A stretch of 64,000 bases of DNA from Halomonas sp. S3-1-1. Lineage in GTDB: Bacteria; Pseudomonadota; Gammaproteobacteria; Pseudomonadales; Halomonadaceae. The position numbers and the translations under genes are program-made. The notes beneath the pieces are model-generated. The model did not search any database and was not told where the DNA came from. It worked only from the letters and a program-made list of their open reading frames with translations. How positions within the stretch are numbered: the first letter of the stretch is position 1; every line of letters begins with the position of its first letter. Location of the stretch: the NCBI RefSeq assembly GCF_023757625.1, contig NZ_JALGBZ010000003.1:372001-436000 (forward strand), in the 5' to 3' direction. Shown here piece after piece: positions 1 through 8,455 of the stretch.

Positions 1-146
1 GGCGCGCTGAAGCCGACGCCGAGCTTGCCAACGGCGCGAGCGCGGTGATGCAGAAGCTTTTAGACGGCGCCCGCCCCACCGACGATAACGCCTACAAATT
101 GACGCTTGCCGAACGCACGCTGGCGGCTCTGCTGGCCAAGGAGTGA
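1..146 (+). CDS. paoB: Aldehyde/xanthine oxidoreductase FAD-binding subunit, C-terminal end (partial)
   Basis: An open frame enters from the left edge and stops at TGA 144-146, leaving the last 47 residues. The tail contains ANGASAVMQKLLDGARPTDD followed by a short YKLTLAERTL stretch. This is how the CO-dehydrogenase-flavoprotein C-terminal domain of YagS/PaoB-type subunits ends. In this family the subunit carries FAD and passes electrons between the FeS subunit and an acceptor. The stop lies 3 bp before the ATG of the molybdopterin subunit, so the two are one operon. The N-terminal FAD domain is outside the window, so assignment rests on the tail and the neighbour. Confidence 0.75.
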   Translation, partial: RAEADAELANGASAVMQKLLDGARPTDDNAYKLTLAERTLAALLAKE

Positions 147-149
147 TGT

Positions 150-2327
150 ATGGATTTTAACCAATCAGTCGACGAGAACCTGTTCGACCGTGCGCGCATC
201 ATCGGCAAGCCTCATAAGCGTATCGACGGCGCGCTGAAAGTCACCGGCACTGCGCCCTACGCCTACGAGCGCAACGACGTGGTGGAGAACCACCTGGTGG
301 GCTACCCACTGGGCGCGAGTATCGCCAAGGGGCGCATTACCCGCATGGACGCCACGGCGGCGCGTAACGCCGAAGGGGTGGCGGCGGTGATCACTGCGCT
401 CGACATCGACGAGCTGCCCCGCCCGGCCAGCAACGACGCCAAGCTGTTCGGCGGCGATATCGTCGAGCACTACCATCAGGCGATCGCCGTGGTGGTGGCG
501 GATACCCTCGAGCAGGCCCGGTCGGCGACCTCGCTGATCGAGGTGGAGTACGAAGCGATCCCGGGCACCTTCGACCTGGATGACGCCTGGAAGCGGCTTC
601 AGGATCGTGACGTGATCTCGGAAGTGGGCGATGTGGACGCCGCGTTCGAGCGCGCGGAGGTCACGATGGACGAAACCTACCACACCGCCTCGCAGAGCCA
701 CGCGATGATGGAGCCTCACGCGACCATCGCCGATTGGTGTGACGGCAAGAACTTGACGCTCTGGACCTCGAACCAGATGATCGAGTGGTCCCGTCAGGGG
801 CTGTCTAAAATCTTCGGCATCGATGCCGACACCATTCGCCTGGAGAGCCCTTTCGTCGGCGGCGGCTTCGGCGGCAAGCTCTGGGTGCGCGCCGACGCGG
901 TGCTGGCCGCGCTCGCCTCGCGGGAGACCAAACGCCCGGTGAAGGTGGCGCTGCCGCGCCCGTTCATTTTCAACAACGCCACCCACCGCTCCGGCACCGT
1001 CCAGCGCCTGCGCATCGCCGCGAACAAGGACGGCCGCATCACCGCCTTCGATCACTCGGCGATCTCCCACACCCTGCCCGGCGGCAGCGGCGAGGACGCG
1101 GTGAACCAAACGCGCTGCTTTTACGCCGGCGAAAGCCGCCGCACCGCGCACCACGCCATCGACATGAACCTGCCGGAATCCGCCGACATGCGCGCCCCCG
1201 GCGAGGCCTCGGGGCTGGCCGCCTTGGAAATCGCCATGGACGAGATGGCCGATAAGCTCGGCATCGACCCGGTAGAATTTCGCATTCTCAACGACACCCA
1301 AGTCAATCCGGAAGAGCCGCAAAAGCGCTATAGCGACCGCCACTTCGTCGAGTGCCTGCAAAAAGGCGCCGAGGCGTTTGGCTGGAGCGAACGCAACCAG
1401 ACGCCGGGTAGCCGGCGCGAAGGGCAGTGGCTGATCGGCCAGGGCGTGGCCGGCGCCTACCGCGGTGCGATCACCATGGACTCCGGCGCCCGGGTGCGCC
1501 TAAGCCAAGGCAAACTGGTCGTCGAAACCGACATGACCGATATCGGTACCGGCTCCTACACCATCCTCGCGCAAACCGTGGCGGAAACCATGGGCGTCAC
1601 GATGGACGAGGTAGAGGTACGCCTAGGCAACAGCGCTTACCCGGTGTCGTCCGGCTCCGGCGGCCAGTTCGGCGCGGCCAGCTCCACGGCGGGTGTCTAC
1701 GCGGCGTGCCTGGCGCTTCAGACCGAAATCGGCAAGCGTTTGAGCGTCGAGTCACCGCGTTTCGAGAACGGCCGCGTGCTGGCAGGCGACCAGGACGTTG
1801 GGCTTTTCGAGATCGAAGGCGACGAACTCGTCGGCGAGGATACGCTGCACTTTGGCGACTTCCAGGACGAGATGGAGCTGGGTACCTTCGGCGCGCACTT
1901 CGTCGAAGTGGCGGTCAACGCCTATACCGGCGAGACGCGCCTTCGCCGCATGCTGTCGGTATGTGACGCCGGGCGCATTCTCAACCCGACCACCGCGCGC
2001 AGCCAGGTGCTCGGCGGCATGACCATGTCGATCGGTGCGGCGCTTTCGGAAAGCCTCAATATCGATACGACCCGCGGCTTTTTCACCAACCACGACCTGG
2101 CGGGCTACGAGATCGCGGTACACGCGGATATCCCGGAACAGGAGGTGATCTTCCTTGATACGCTGGACGGCGCCGCAACGCCGCTCAAGGCCAAAGGGGT
2201 GGGCGAACTCGGCATCTGCGGCGGCGCGGCGGCGGTGGCGAATGCCATGTACAACGCCACCGGTATCCGCCTGCGCGACTATCCGCTGACGCTGGATCGC
2301 ATGCTCGACCGGCTGCCCGCGATCTAA
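150..2327 (+). CDS. paoC: Aldehyde oxidoreductase molybdenum-binding subunit PaoC (xanthine dehydrogenase family)
   Basis: 725 residues, close to the E. coli PaoC (YagR) length of about 732. As I recall that protein, it matches along its whole length: a start region with RIDGALKVTG, the cofactor loop GGGFGGK near residue 240, the ETDMTDIGTGSYTILAQT segment, and KGVGELG near the end. Glu686 in KGVGELG is the expected catalytic base of the xanthine oxidase family. The enzyme should hydroxylate aldehydes at a Mo-MCD centre, with electrons leaving through the FeS and FAD (PaoB) subunits. The ATG has a good AAGGAG site 7 bp upstream and follows paoB by 3 bp. No paoD-type insertion chaperone follows on this strand. 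The next gene is convergent and overlaps the stop by 4 bp. Confidence 0.93.
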   Translation: MDFNQSVDENLFDRARIIGKPHKRIDGALKVTGTAPYAYERNDVVENHLVGYPLGASIAKGRITRMDATAARNAEGVAAVITALDIDELPRPASNDAKLFGGDIVEHYHQAIAVVVADTLEQARSATSLIEVEYEAIPGTFDLDDAWKRLQDRDVISEVGDVDAAFERAEVTMDETYHTASQSHAMMEPHATIADWCDGKNLTLWTSNQMIEWSRQGLSKIFGIDADTIRLESPFVGGGFGGKLWVRADAVLAALASRETKRPVKVALPRPFIFNNATHRSGTVQRLRIAANKDGRITAFDHSAISHTLPGGSGEDAVNQTRCFYAGESRRTAHHAIDMNLPESADMRAPGEASGLAALEIAMDEMADKLGIDPVEFRILNDTQVNPEEPQKRYSDRHFVECLQKGAEAFGWSERNQTPGSRREGQWLIGQGVAGAYRGAITMDSGARVRLSQGKLVVETDMTDIGTGSYTILAQTVAETMGVTMDEVEVRLGNSAYPVSSGSGGQFGAASSTAGVYAACLALQTEIGKRLSVESPRFENGRVLAGDQDVGLFEIEGDELVGEDTLHFGDFQDEMELGTFGAHFVEVAVNAYTGETRLRRMLSVCDAGRILNPTTARSQVLGGMTMSIGAALSESLNIDTTRGFFTNHDLAGYEIAVHADIPEQEVIFLDTLDGAATPLKAKGVGELGICGGAAAVANAMYNATGIRLRDYPLTLDRMLDRLPAI

Positions 2328-2740
2328 TCCTTGATCGGTAGGGCATAACTTGCGACGACGTGTGCCACCGGGCGCGCGTCGTCGCTTGCTGAATACACCT
2401 GCACTTCTCCCACGCCCATGCGTCGGCCGATCTTGATCAGCCGGGCATGGGCCACGATGTCGTGATCGCCGGAGGCGGCGCGTAGAAAGTGGCAGTTCAG
2501 ATCGCTGGTCACCGCCATCGGCTCCGGGCCGATCTGGCCCAGGATCGCCACGTACAGCGCCACGTCGGCAAAGCCCATCATCGTCGGCCCGCTCACCCGA
2601 GGGCCGGGGCGCAGATGCTCGTTGCGTATCTCCAAGCGCATCGTCGCGCACATCTCGCCGACGCTCTCTACCCGGCCCATGCGCTGCGGAAACACCTCGT
2701 CCAGAAAGCGCTAGATCTCTTCGACGGTCATGACGGTCAT
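2324..2740 (-). pseudogene. PaaI-type (hotdog-fold) thioesterase gene with an in-frame amber codon at codon 10
   Basis: The body is a hotdog-fold acyl-CoA thioesterase of PaaI type, with GPRVSGPTMMGFADVALYVA around the active-site helix and CHFLRAASGD in the following strand. The natural start appears to be ATG 2740, or the ATG at 2731 in the same frame, with GGAGA upstream. That frame reads MTVMTVEEI, then TAG (2711-2713), then RFLDEVFPQRMG, running straight into the conserved body. One C-to-T change (CAG to TAG) would explain it. Translation could restart at GTG 2695 and give 123 residues, but no Shine-Dalgarno sits there. The product may be absent, shortened, or this is a base-call error. 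No terminal stem-loop separates the gene end from paoC, with which it overlaps 4 bp tail to tail. Confidence 0.7.
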
Positions 2741-2787
2741 TGTTGTTGTCTCCGTTGTTGGGTGCAGGATGCGTTCAAAGATGCCAC

Positions 2788-2815
2788 AAAAAAGCCCCGG
2801 GCACTTGCCCGAGGC
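2788..2815 (-). terminator. Rho-independent terminator after glcB
   Basis: Read on the minus strand, the 9-bp stem GCCTCGGGC / GCCCGGGGC (one G-T pair, loop AAGT) is followed by six T. It lies 40 bp past the glcB stop, so it closes the glcB transcript before the thioesterase gene. Confidence 0.85.
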
Positions 2816-2854
2816 TCTCATCACTTATGCCACTAAAGGCACGATTTACGTCGT

Positions 2855-5035
2855 CTAGTGCGCTTTTTTCTTATGCACCTGGCGCCACTCGTGCAGCAGC
2901 GGCTCAGTATAGCCCGACGGCTGTTCGCGGCCCTTGAAGATCAGGTCCGAGGCCGCCTTGAAGGCGGTGGAGTCGTCGAAGTGGCTGCTCATGGCGGTGT
3001 AGCTCGGGTCGCCTGCGTTCTGCTCGTCGACCACTTTTGCCATGCGCTCCAGCGTCTCTTTTACTCGCGCCTCGTCGACAATGCCGTGGTGCAGCCAGTT
3101 GGCGATGTGCTGGCTGGAGATACGCAGCGTCGCGCGGTCTTCCATCAGGCCGACATCGTGAATGTCCGGCACCTTGGAGCAGCCCACGCCGTGCTCGACC
3201 CAGCGCACCACGTAACCGAGGATGCCTTGGCAGTTGTTGTCGAGCTCCTGCTGGATCTCCTCGTCAGACCAATTGGTGTTTTCGGCGACTGGCACGGTAA
3301 GCAGGTCACCCAGCAGATCGGATTCGCCGGCGCTTTGCATCTCGCGCTGAACGTCGGCCACCTTCACCTGATGGTAGTGCAGCGCGTGCAGCGTGGCTGC
3401 CGTGGGTGAGGGCACCCAAGCGGTGTTGGCGCCGGCTTTCGGATGGCCGATTTTCTGCTCGAGCATGGCGTGCATCAGATCCGGCATGGCCCACATGCCC
3501 TTGCCGATCTGGGCGCGGCCGCGCAGGCCACACGCCAGGCCCACCTCTACGTTGTTCTTCTCGTAGGCGGTGATCCACTTGGCCGACTTCATGTCGCCCT
3601 TGCGTACCATCGGGCCCGCTTCCATGGCGGTATGCATCTCGTCGCCGGTGCGGTCGAGGAAGCCGGTGTTGATGAACACCACGCGCGAGGTCGCCTCATT
3701 GATGCACGCTTTCAGGTTGACCGTCGTGCGGCGCTCTTCGTCCATGATGCCCATTTTCAGGGTATCGCGGCTCATGCCGAGAATATCTTCGACGCGGGTG
3801 AAGAGTTCGTTGGCAAACGCCACTTCTTTGGGGCCGTGCATCTTCGGCTTGACGATGTAGACGGAGCCGGCGCGGGAGTTGCGCGGCTGGTCGGCGTCCT
3901 TTTTCAGGTCATACAGCGCGATCAGCGAGGTCATCACAGCGTCGAGGATGCCTTCCGGCAGCTCATTGCCATTTTCATCGAGAATCGCCGGCGTGGTCAT
4001 CAGGTGGCCCACGTTGCGCACGAACATCAGCGAACGGCCGGGCACGGTGACGCTGCCACCTTCGGTGGTTTTCCAGGTGCGGTCGGCATTGAGTTTGCGC
4101 GTGGTGGTCTTGCCACCTTTCTCGATCTTCTCTTCCAGATCGCCGCGCATCAGGCCCAGCCAGTTGCCGTAGACGCCGACCTTGTCCTCGGCGTCCACCG
4201 CGGCCACGGAGTCTTCGCAGTCCATGATGGTGGTCAGCGCCGCCTCGACGACGACATCCTTCACACCCGCCGGATCACGCTTGCCGATGGCGTCGTTGGC
4301 GTCGATCTGGATCTCGAGGTGCAGGTCGTTATTAGAGAGCAGAATTGAGCTCGGCGCGCTTTCGTCGCCATCGAAGCCGATCAGCTTGCCCGGGTCTTTT
4401 AGGCCGGTTTCGCGACCGCCGGCCAAGCGCACCACCAGGTGGCCGTCGCGCAGGGTGTAGCTTTCGGCATCCGCGTGAGAGCCAGTGGCCAAGGGTGCGG
4501 CGCGGTCCAGCACGCCGCGGGCGTAGGCCACGACCTTGTCGCCGCGCTTGGGGTTGAAGCTCGTGCCTCTTTCGGCGCCGTCTTCCTCGGAGATGACGTC
4601 GGTGCCGTAGAGCGCGTCGTAAAGACTTCCCCAACGGGCGTTGGCGGCGTTAAGCGCGTAGCGGGCGTTGCTGACCGGCACCACGAGCTGTGGGCCTGCC
4701 TGAACGGCGACTTCACGGTCGACGTTGGCCGTTGTCACGTTGACAGTGGCCGGCGCGTCGACCAGGTAGCCTTGCTCTTTCAAAAAGCGCTGGTAGGCGG
4801 CCATGTCGGTCACCGCACCCGGGTGCTCCTTGTGCCAGCCGTCGAGGGCTTGTTGAAGCGTTTCGCGCTCTTCAAGCAGGCGCTGGTTTTTCGGGGTAAG
4901 ATCATGGAACAGGGCATCGACGCCGGACCAGAAAGCATCTTCATCGACACCGGACCCCGGCAGAGCCTGTTCGGTGATGAAGCGGTCCAGTTCAGCCGCC
5001 ACTTGTAAACGGTGACGCGTAATACGTTCGCTCAT
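2855..5035 (-). CDS. glcB: Malate synthase G
   Basis: This enzyme condenses glyoxylate and acetyl-CoA to malate, completing the glyoxylate shunt or glycolate use in the cytoplasm. From ATG 5035 it is 726 residues, against about 723 in E. coli GlcB. The start is set by AAGGAG 8 bp upstream; a frame open 20 codons further has no ribosome site and no family match. Family segments are all present: [41 protein letters not shown], the long [14 protein letters not shown] block, and near the C-terminus [20 protein letters not shown], whose ED-R region holds the catalytic Asp. No glycolate oxidase genes or isocitrate lyase are beside it, so it is a single-gene unit. An IclR-like palindrome 135 bp upstream suggests repression by IclR. 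Confidence 0.97.
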   Translation of the reverse strand: MSERITRHRLQVAAELDRFITEQALPGSGVDEDAFWSGVDALFHDLTPKNQRLLEERETLQQALDGWHKEHPGAVTDMAAYQRFLKEQGYLVDAPATVNVTTANVDREVAVQAGPQLVVPVSNARYALNAANARWGSLYDALYGTDVISEEDGAERGTSFNPKRGDKVVAYARGVLDRAAPLATGSHADAESYTLRDGHLVVRLAGGRETGLKDPGKLIGFDGDESAPSSILLSNNDLHLEIQIDANDAIGKRDPAGVKDVVVEAALTTIMDCEDSVAAVDAEDKVGVYGNWLGLMRGDLEEKIEKGGKTTTRKLNADRTWKTTEGGSVTVPGRSLMFVRNVGHLMTTPAILDENGNELPEGILDAVMTSLIALYDLKKDADQPRNSRAGSVYIVKPKMHGPKEVAFANELFTRVEDILGMSRDTLKMGIMDEERRTTVNLKACINEATSRVVFINTGFLDRTGDEMHTAMEAGPMVRKGDMKSAKWITAYEKNNVEVGLACGLRGRAQIGKGMWAMPDLMHAMLEQKIGHPKAGANTAWVPSPTAATLHALHYHQVKVADVQREMQSAGESDLLGDLLTVPVAENTNWSDEEIQQELDNNCQGILGYVVRWVEHGVGCSKVPDIHDVGLMEDRATLRISSQHIANWLHHGIVDEARVKETLERMAKVVDEQNAGDPSYTAMSSHFDDSTAFKAASDLIFKGREQPSGYTEPLLHEWRQVHKKKAH

Positions 5036-5169
5036 GGGGTCTCTCCTTTGAAAGTGCCCGTGGGGATGAAAGATGGCCACGGCCAGTATCGACATAACGT
5101 CAGGTCAATAATTTCAGAACGAAATAGTTCAAGAACGATAATGTCAGGGCAATGATTTCAAGACAGCTA

Positions 5170-5192
5170 TTTATGGAAAATAGTTCCATAAA
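5170..5192. promoter_or_regulatory. IclR-like operator in the glcB upstream region
   Basis: A perfect 9-bp inverted repeat, TTTATGGAA-N5-TTCCATAAA, sits in the divergent region between glcB and the hydrolase gene. Its core TGGAAAATAGTTCCA agrees with the E. coli IclR operator consensus TGGAAATNATTTCCA at all but two defined positions. The surrounding 5100-5200 segment is AT-rich and unlike the coding DNA on each side. I could not pick a convincing -35/-10 pair. Confidence 0.65.
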
Positions 5193-5302
5193 CGCTTTGG
5201 CATGTAAACAGCGTAGACGCGAAAGCGCGGCCGTGCTCGACTAAATGATAATAAGGCGCGCGCCGGTCATGGCGGCATCATGATCGCTCAGGGAGAAAGG
5301 CC

Positions 5303-6337
5303 ATGCATGAGTTCGACCAGCTATCCGCGGTGTTCCACCAGGCACCCGGCGCTCCGGCGCTTCACTACCTGGCTTTTGGCTCACCGCTGACCCGCGCGGT
5401 CCAGGGCTACTTTCATCACTACCGTTTGAACGAGCTTTTCGAGAGTACGCCGTCGGTCTACGCTGGGTTCATCGATACCGGCCGCTTCAATCTCTGGTGT
5501 CAGGTGTGGAGCCCCATGGCGCCAAGGGGCACGGTCTTCGTGGTGCACGGCTATTTCGATCACCTGGGGCTTTATCGTCACCTGCTCGAAAGCCTTTTGG
5601 CGAACGGCTGGCTGGTCGTGCTGTGGGATCTGCCCGGCCATGGGCTCTCCAGCGGTCCCCGGGCAGAGATCGACGAGTTCGACGACTACCAGCACTGTTT
5701 TAGCCACGTCAAACAGACCCTGGACGCAGCGGATTTGGCCCCGGCGCCCTGGATCGGCATCGGTCAGAGCACCGGCGCGGCGATTCTGGCCACCGACGCG
5801 CTGGAGTACCGCGAGGCGGCGCGCTGGGCGGCCATCATACTGCTGGCGCCACTGGTGCGCCCCTGGCGCTGGGGCCAGGCCAGCTGGATGCACCTCATCG
5901 CCAGCCCCTTCGTCAAGGAGCTGCCGCGCAAGTACCGGCCGAACTCGACCGACGAAGCCTTCACTACCTTTTTGCGCGAGCACGACCCGCTGCAGCCCGA
6001 ACGCCTGAGCGTGGTCTGGGTGTCCGCCATGCGCCGCTGGATTCCTAAAGTGCTGGCCTTCGAGCCGCTCGCCTTGCCCACGCTGATTCTGCAGGGCGAG
6101 CAGGACACCACGGTAGATTGGGAGCGCAACCTCGATATATTGACTGAGAAGCTGCCCGAGGCGACGGTGTTTCGCCACTCGGAGGCGAAACACCACCTGG
6201 TGAATGAGTCCGTCGCCATTCGCAAGGCGCTTTTCGAACGGCTCGAAGCGTTTCTCGACGAGGTGGAGGCAGGGCCTGACAGCGTCGACGAGACCGCCGT
6301 AGCGCCCCACGCGCTGACGCCATCGACTGGCTTGTAA
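5303..6337 (+). CDS. Alpha/beta hydrolase (monoacylglycerol lipase/lysophospholipase-like)
   Basis: 344 residues with the serine-hydrolase 4 pattern. The oxyanion segment is VVHGYFDHLGLY, then WDLPGHGLSSGPR, the nucleophile elbow GIGQSTGA (Ser156), the acid Asp268 in LQGEQDTTVD, and the base His297 or His298 in KHHLVNE. The catalytic triad is therefore complete. There is no signal peptide, so it should act in the cytoplasm on ester lipids or similar substrates; the true substrate cannot be read from sequence. AGGGAG lies about 10 bp before the ATG. It is divergent from glcB, and a gap of about 66 bp separates it from the MFS gene on the same strand, so co-transcription is possible. Confidence 0.85.
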   Translation: MHEFDQLSAVFHQAPGAPALHYLAFGSPLTRAVQGYFHHYRLNELFESTPSVYAGFIDTGRFNLWCQVWSPMAPRGTVFVVHGYFDHLGLYRHLLESLLANGWLVVLWDLPGHGLSSGPRAEIDEFDDYQHCFSHVKQTLDAADLAPAPWIGIGQSTGAAILATDALEYREAARWAAIILLAPLVRPWRWGQASWMHLIASPFVKELPRKYRPNSTDEAFTTFLREHDPLQPERLSVVWVSAMRRWIPKVLAFEPLALPTLILQGEQDTTVDWERNLDILTEKLPEATVFRHSEAKHHLVNESVAIRKALFERLEAFLDEVEAGPDSVDETAVAPHALTPSTGL

Positions 6338-6403
6338 GCAGAGGCGCCGCCCACGGCGCTTCACGGCCAACACTTCATCCATCGTCGCGTGAGGAGGCTG
6401 CGG

Positions 6404-7639
6404 GTGGCACAACGACCCTTTTCGTATCCGCCGAGCGTACTGGCCCGCCGGCCGGTCGCCGTCATCGCGCTGGCGCAGCTGCTGGGCACCTCGCTCTGGT
6501 TTAGCGCCAACAGCGCGTTTGAAGAACTCACCCGCGTCTGGAACGTCAGCGCAGCCGAGATCGGCTGGCTGACCGGGGCGGTGCAGAGCGGCTTCATTCT
6601 CGGCACGCTGATACTTGCACTGACCGGGCTTGCCGACCGCTTTCGCGCCAGCCACCTGTTCGTGGCAAGCGCTCTATTGGGGGCTCTGTTCAACGCGCTA
6701 TTTGCCTGGAGCGCCCAAGGGCTGACCGAGGCGCTGCTCTGGCGCTTTTTGGTCGGGCTGAGCCTGGCCGGTATCTACCCGGTAGGCATGAAACTGGTGG
6801 TCAGCTGGGCCCCAGAGCGCACCGGCCAGGCGCTCGCTCAGCTGGTGGCGATGCTGACCCTAGGCACCGCGTTGCCCCACGGGCTCCGGGAGCTGGGCGC
6901 CGATCTACCCTGGCAGGTCGTGATCAGCGCGTCATCGATGTTGGCGCTGGCGGGCGCGGGGCTGATTTTCCTGCTGGGTGACGGAGCGCACCTGCCGGCG
7001 CGCCAAGCGGGTTCAGGCTCGCCGCTGCGAGTCAGCGAGGCGTTCAAGGAACCCCGCTTTCGCGCGGCGGCCTGGGGCTATTTTGGCCACATGTGGGAGC
7101 TTTACGCCTTCTGGACGGTAGTGCCGCTGCTGGTAGCGAGCTCGGTGCTGGCCAGTGAAGCGTCTAGCATTGGCGTATCGGGCATGGCCTTTGGCGTGAT
7201 TGGCGTCGGGGCGCTGGGGTGTCTTATCGGCGGGGCGCTGTCACGCCGATTTGGCAGCGCCGCCGTGGCGCTTTCGGCGCTGGCGCTTTCGTGTCTTTGT
7301 GCCGTGCTGTTCGCGCTGTTCTGGCGCTCGCTGCCGTCGGTGGGGTTGGGCCTTTTGCTGCTCGTCTGGGGGGCAGCGGTGGTGGCCGACTCGCCGCAGT
7401 TCTCGGCGCTGGCGGCGAAGGCCTGCCCACCGGCGATCGTCGGGGCATCGCTTGCCATTTTGAACGCCATCGGCTTTGCCATCACCGTGGTCTCCATCGC
7501 TGCGGTCACCGCGCTGTTCGAGCGTGTCCAACTGGACGCGGCCTGGCTCTTGGTACCGGGGCCGGTGGTGGGGCTGCTGGGCTACGGTTTGACGCGAAAG
7601 CGTGCCGCCAGCGGCTTGAAAAGCAGGGGTGCGCCCTAA
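6404..7639 (+). CDS. MFS transporter
   Basis: About 411 residues, mostly hydrophobic, with roughly 12 membrane segments and no signal peptide. The first helix carries LAQLLGTSLWFSANSAFEEL. The loop after TM2 has GLADRFR, a degenerate major-facilitator motif A, and the mid-protein linker is hydrophilic. I start at GTG 6404 because GAGGAG lies 7 bp upstream; an in-frame GTG 15 bp earlier overlaps that ribosome site. It belongs to a widespread MFS group whose members start with this GTSLWFS helix. No substrate can be inferred, and direction (uptake or export) is unknown. Confidence 0.85.
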   Translation: MAQRPFSYPPSVLARRPVAVIALAQLLGTSLWFSANSAFEELTRVWNVSAAEIGWLTGAVQSGFILGTLILALTGLADRFRASHLFVASALLGALFNALFAWSAQGLTEALLWRFLVGLSLAGIYPVGMKLVVSWAPERTGQALAQLVAMLTLGTALPHGLRELGADLPWQVVISASSMLALAGAGLIFLLGDGAHLPARQAGSGSPLRVSEAFKEPRFRAAAWGYFGHMWELYAFWTVVPLLVASSVLASEASSIGVSGMAFGVIGVGALGCLIGGALSRRFGSAAVALSALALSCLCAVLFALFWRSLPSVGLGLLLLVWGAAVVADSPQFSALAAKACPPAIVGASLAILNAIGFAITVVSIAAVTALFERVQLDAAWLLVPGPVVGLLGYGLTRKRAASGLKSRGAP

Positions 7640-7687
7640 CGTCTACACTAATAGATAGCACGCTTAACAGTTTTAGCGAGGTAAACG

Positions 7688-8443
7688 ATGTCAACGACTA
7701 CACGCGGTATCGCCCGGGTCTATCGCATGAACATGACCAAGCACCGCTGCCCCTTCGGCGTGAAAACGGTGGATCTGCTCAAGCGCAAGGGCTTCGAGGT
7801 CGAGGATCACTGGCTGACCTCCCGCGAGGAGATCGACGCCTTCAAGGCGCGGGAAAACGTCAAGACCACGCCCCAAACCTATATCGGCGATGAGCGCATC
7901 GGCGGTTACGAGGAGGTGCGCAAGCACCTGGGCCTTCGCGTGCGCGACCCCAACGCCACGACCTACCGCCCGGTACTGGCCATTTTTGCCGTGGCGCTTT
8001 TGATTGGCCTAGCGGTGAGTTGGGCCGCCGAGGGCACGCTGTTGGCCCCGCGCCTGCCGGAGTACGCTATCGCCACCGCCATGGTGCTACTGGGCCTGCA
8101 AAAGTTGCAGGACGTACAAAGCTTTAGCACCATGTTCATCAATTACGACCTGCTTGCCCAGCGCTACGTGCCCTACGCCTACGCCTACCCCTTCATCGAA
8201 ACCCTGGCAGGGCTTTTGATGCTGGCAGGCGCCTTGATCTGGCTCGCCGCGCCGCTGGCGCTGCTCGCCGGCGGCGTGGGCGCGGTCTCGGTGTTCAAGG
8301 CGGTTTACATCGACAAACGTGAGCTCAAGTGCGCCTGCGTGGGCGGCGGCAAGAACGTGCCGCTGGGTTTTGTGTCGCTGACCGAGAACCTGGTGATGAT
8401 CGGTATGGGGCTCTGGATGGGGCTGCGTCTGCTGGCCGGCTAA
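7688..8443 (+). CDS. Monothiol glutaredoxin domain fused to a MauE/DoxX-like membrane domain
   Basis: 251 residues in two parts. Residues 1-85 are a glutaredoxin fold with the active site C21-P-F-G, the cis-Pro loop TTPQTYI and the glutathione-binding GGYEEV turn. The second active-site Cys is Gly, so it is monothiol. From about residue 95 there are four predicted membrane helices. Between the last two lies KRELKCACVGGG with Cys215 and Cys217, as in MauE/DoxX redox membrane proteins. The arrangement suggests that glutathione-linked thiol chemistry in the cytoplasm is connected to a membrane redox step, perhaps disulfide supply or reduction across the membrane. That is inference. AGGT precedes the ATG. 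It follows the MFS gene by 48 bp. Confidence 0.82.
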   Translation: MSTTTRGIARVYRMNMTKHRCPFGVKTVDLLKRKGFEVEDHWLTSREEIDAFKARENVKTTPQTYIGDERIGGYEEVRKHLGLRVRDPNATTYRPVLAIFAVALLIGLAVSWAAEGTLLAPRLPEYAIATAMVLLGLQKLQDVQSFSTMFINYDLLAQRYVPYAYAYPFIETLAGLLMLAGALIWLAAPLALLAGGVGAVSVFKAVYIDKRELKCACVGGGKNVPLGFVSLTENLVMIGMGLWMGLRLLAG

Positions 8444-8455
8444 GCTTTCGACACG

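Noticed and set aside
5036..5095. 20-codon extension of glcB to 5095
   Set aside because: No ribosome site, does not resemble the family, and AAGGAG directs the start to 5035.
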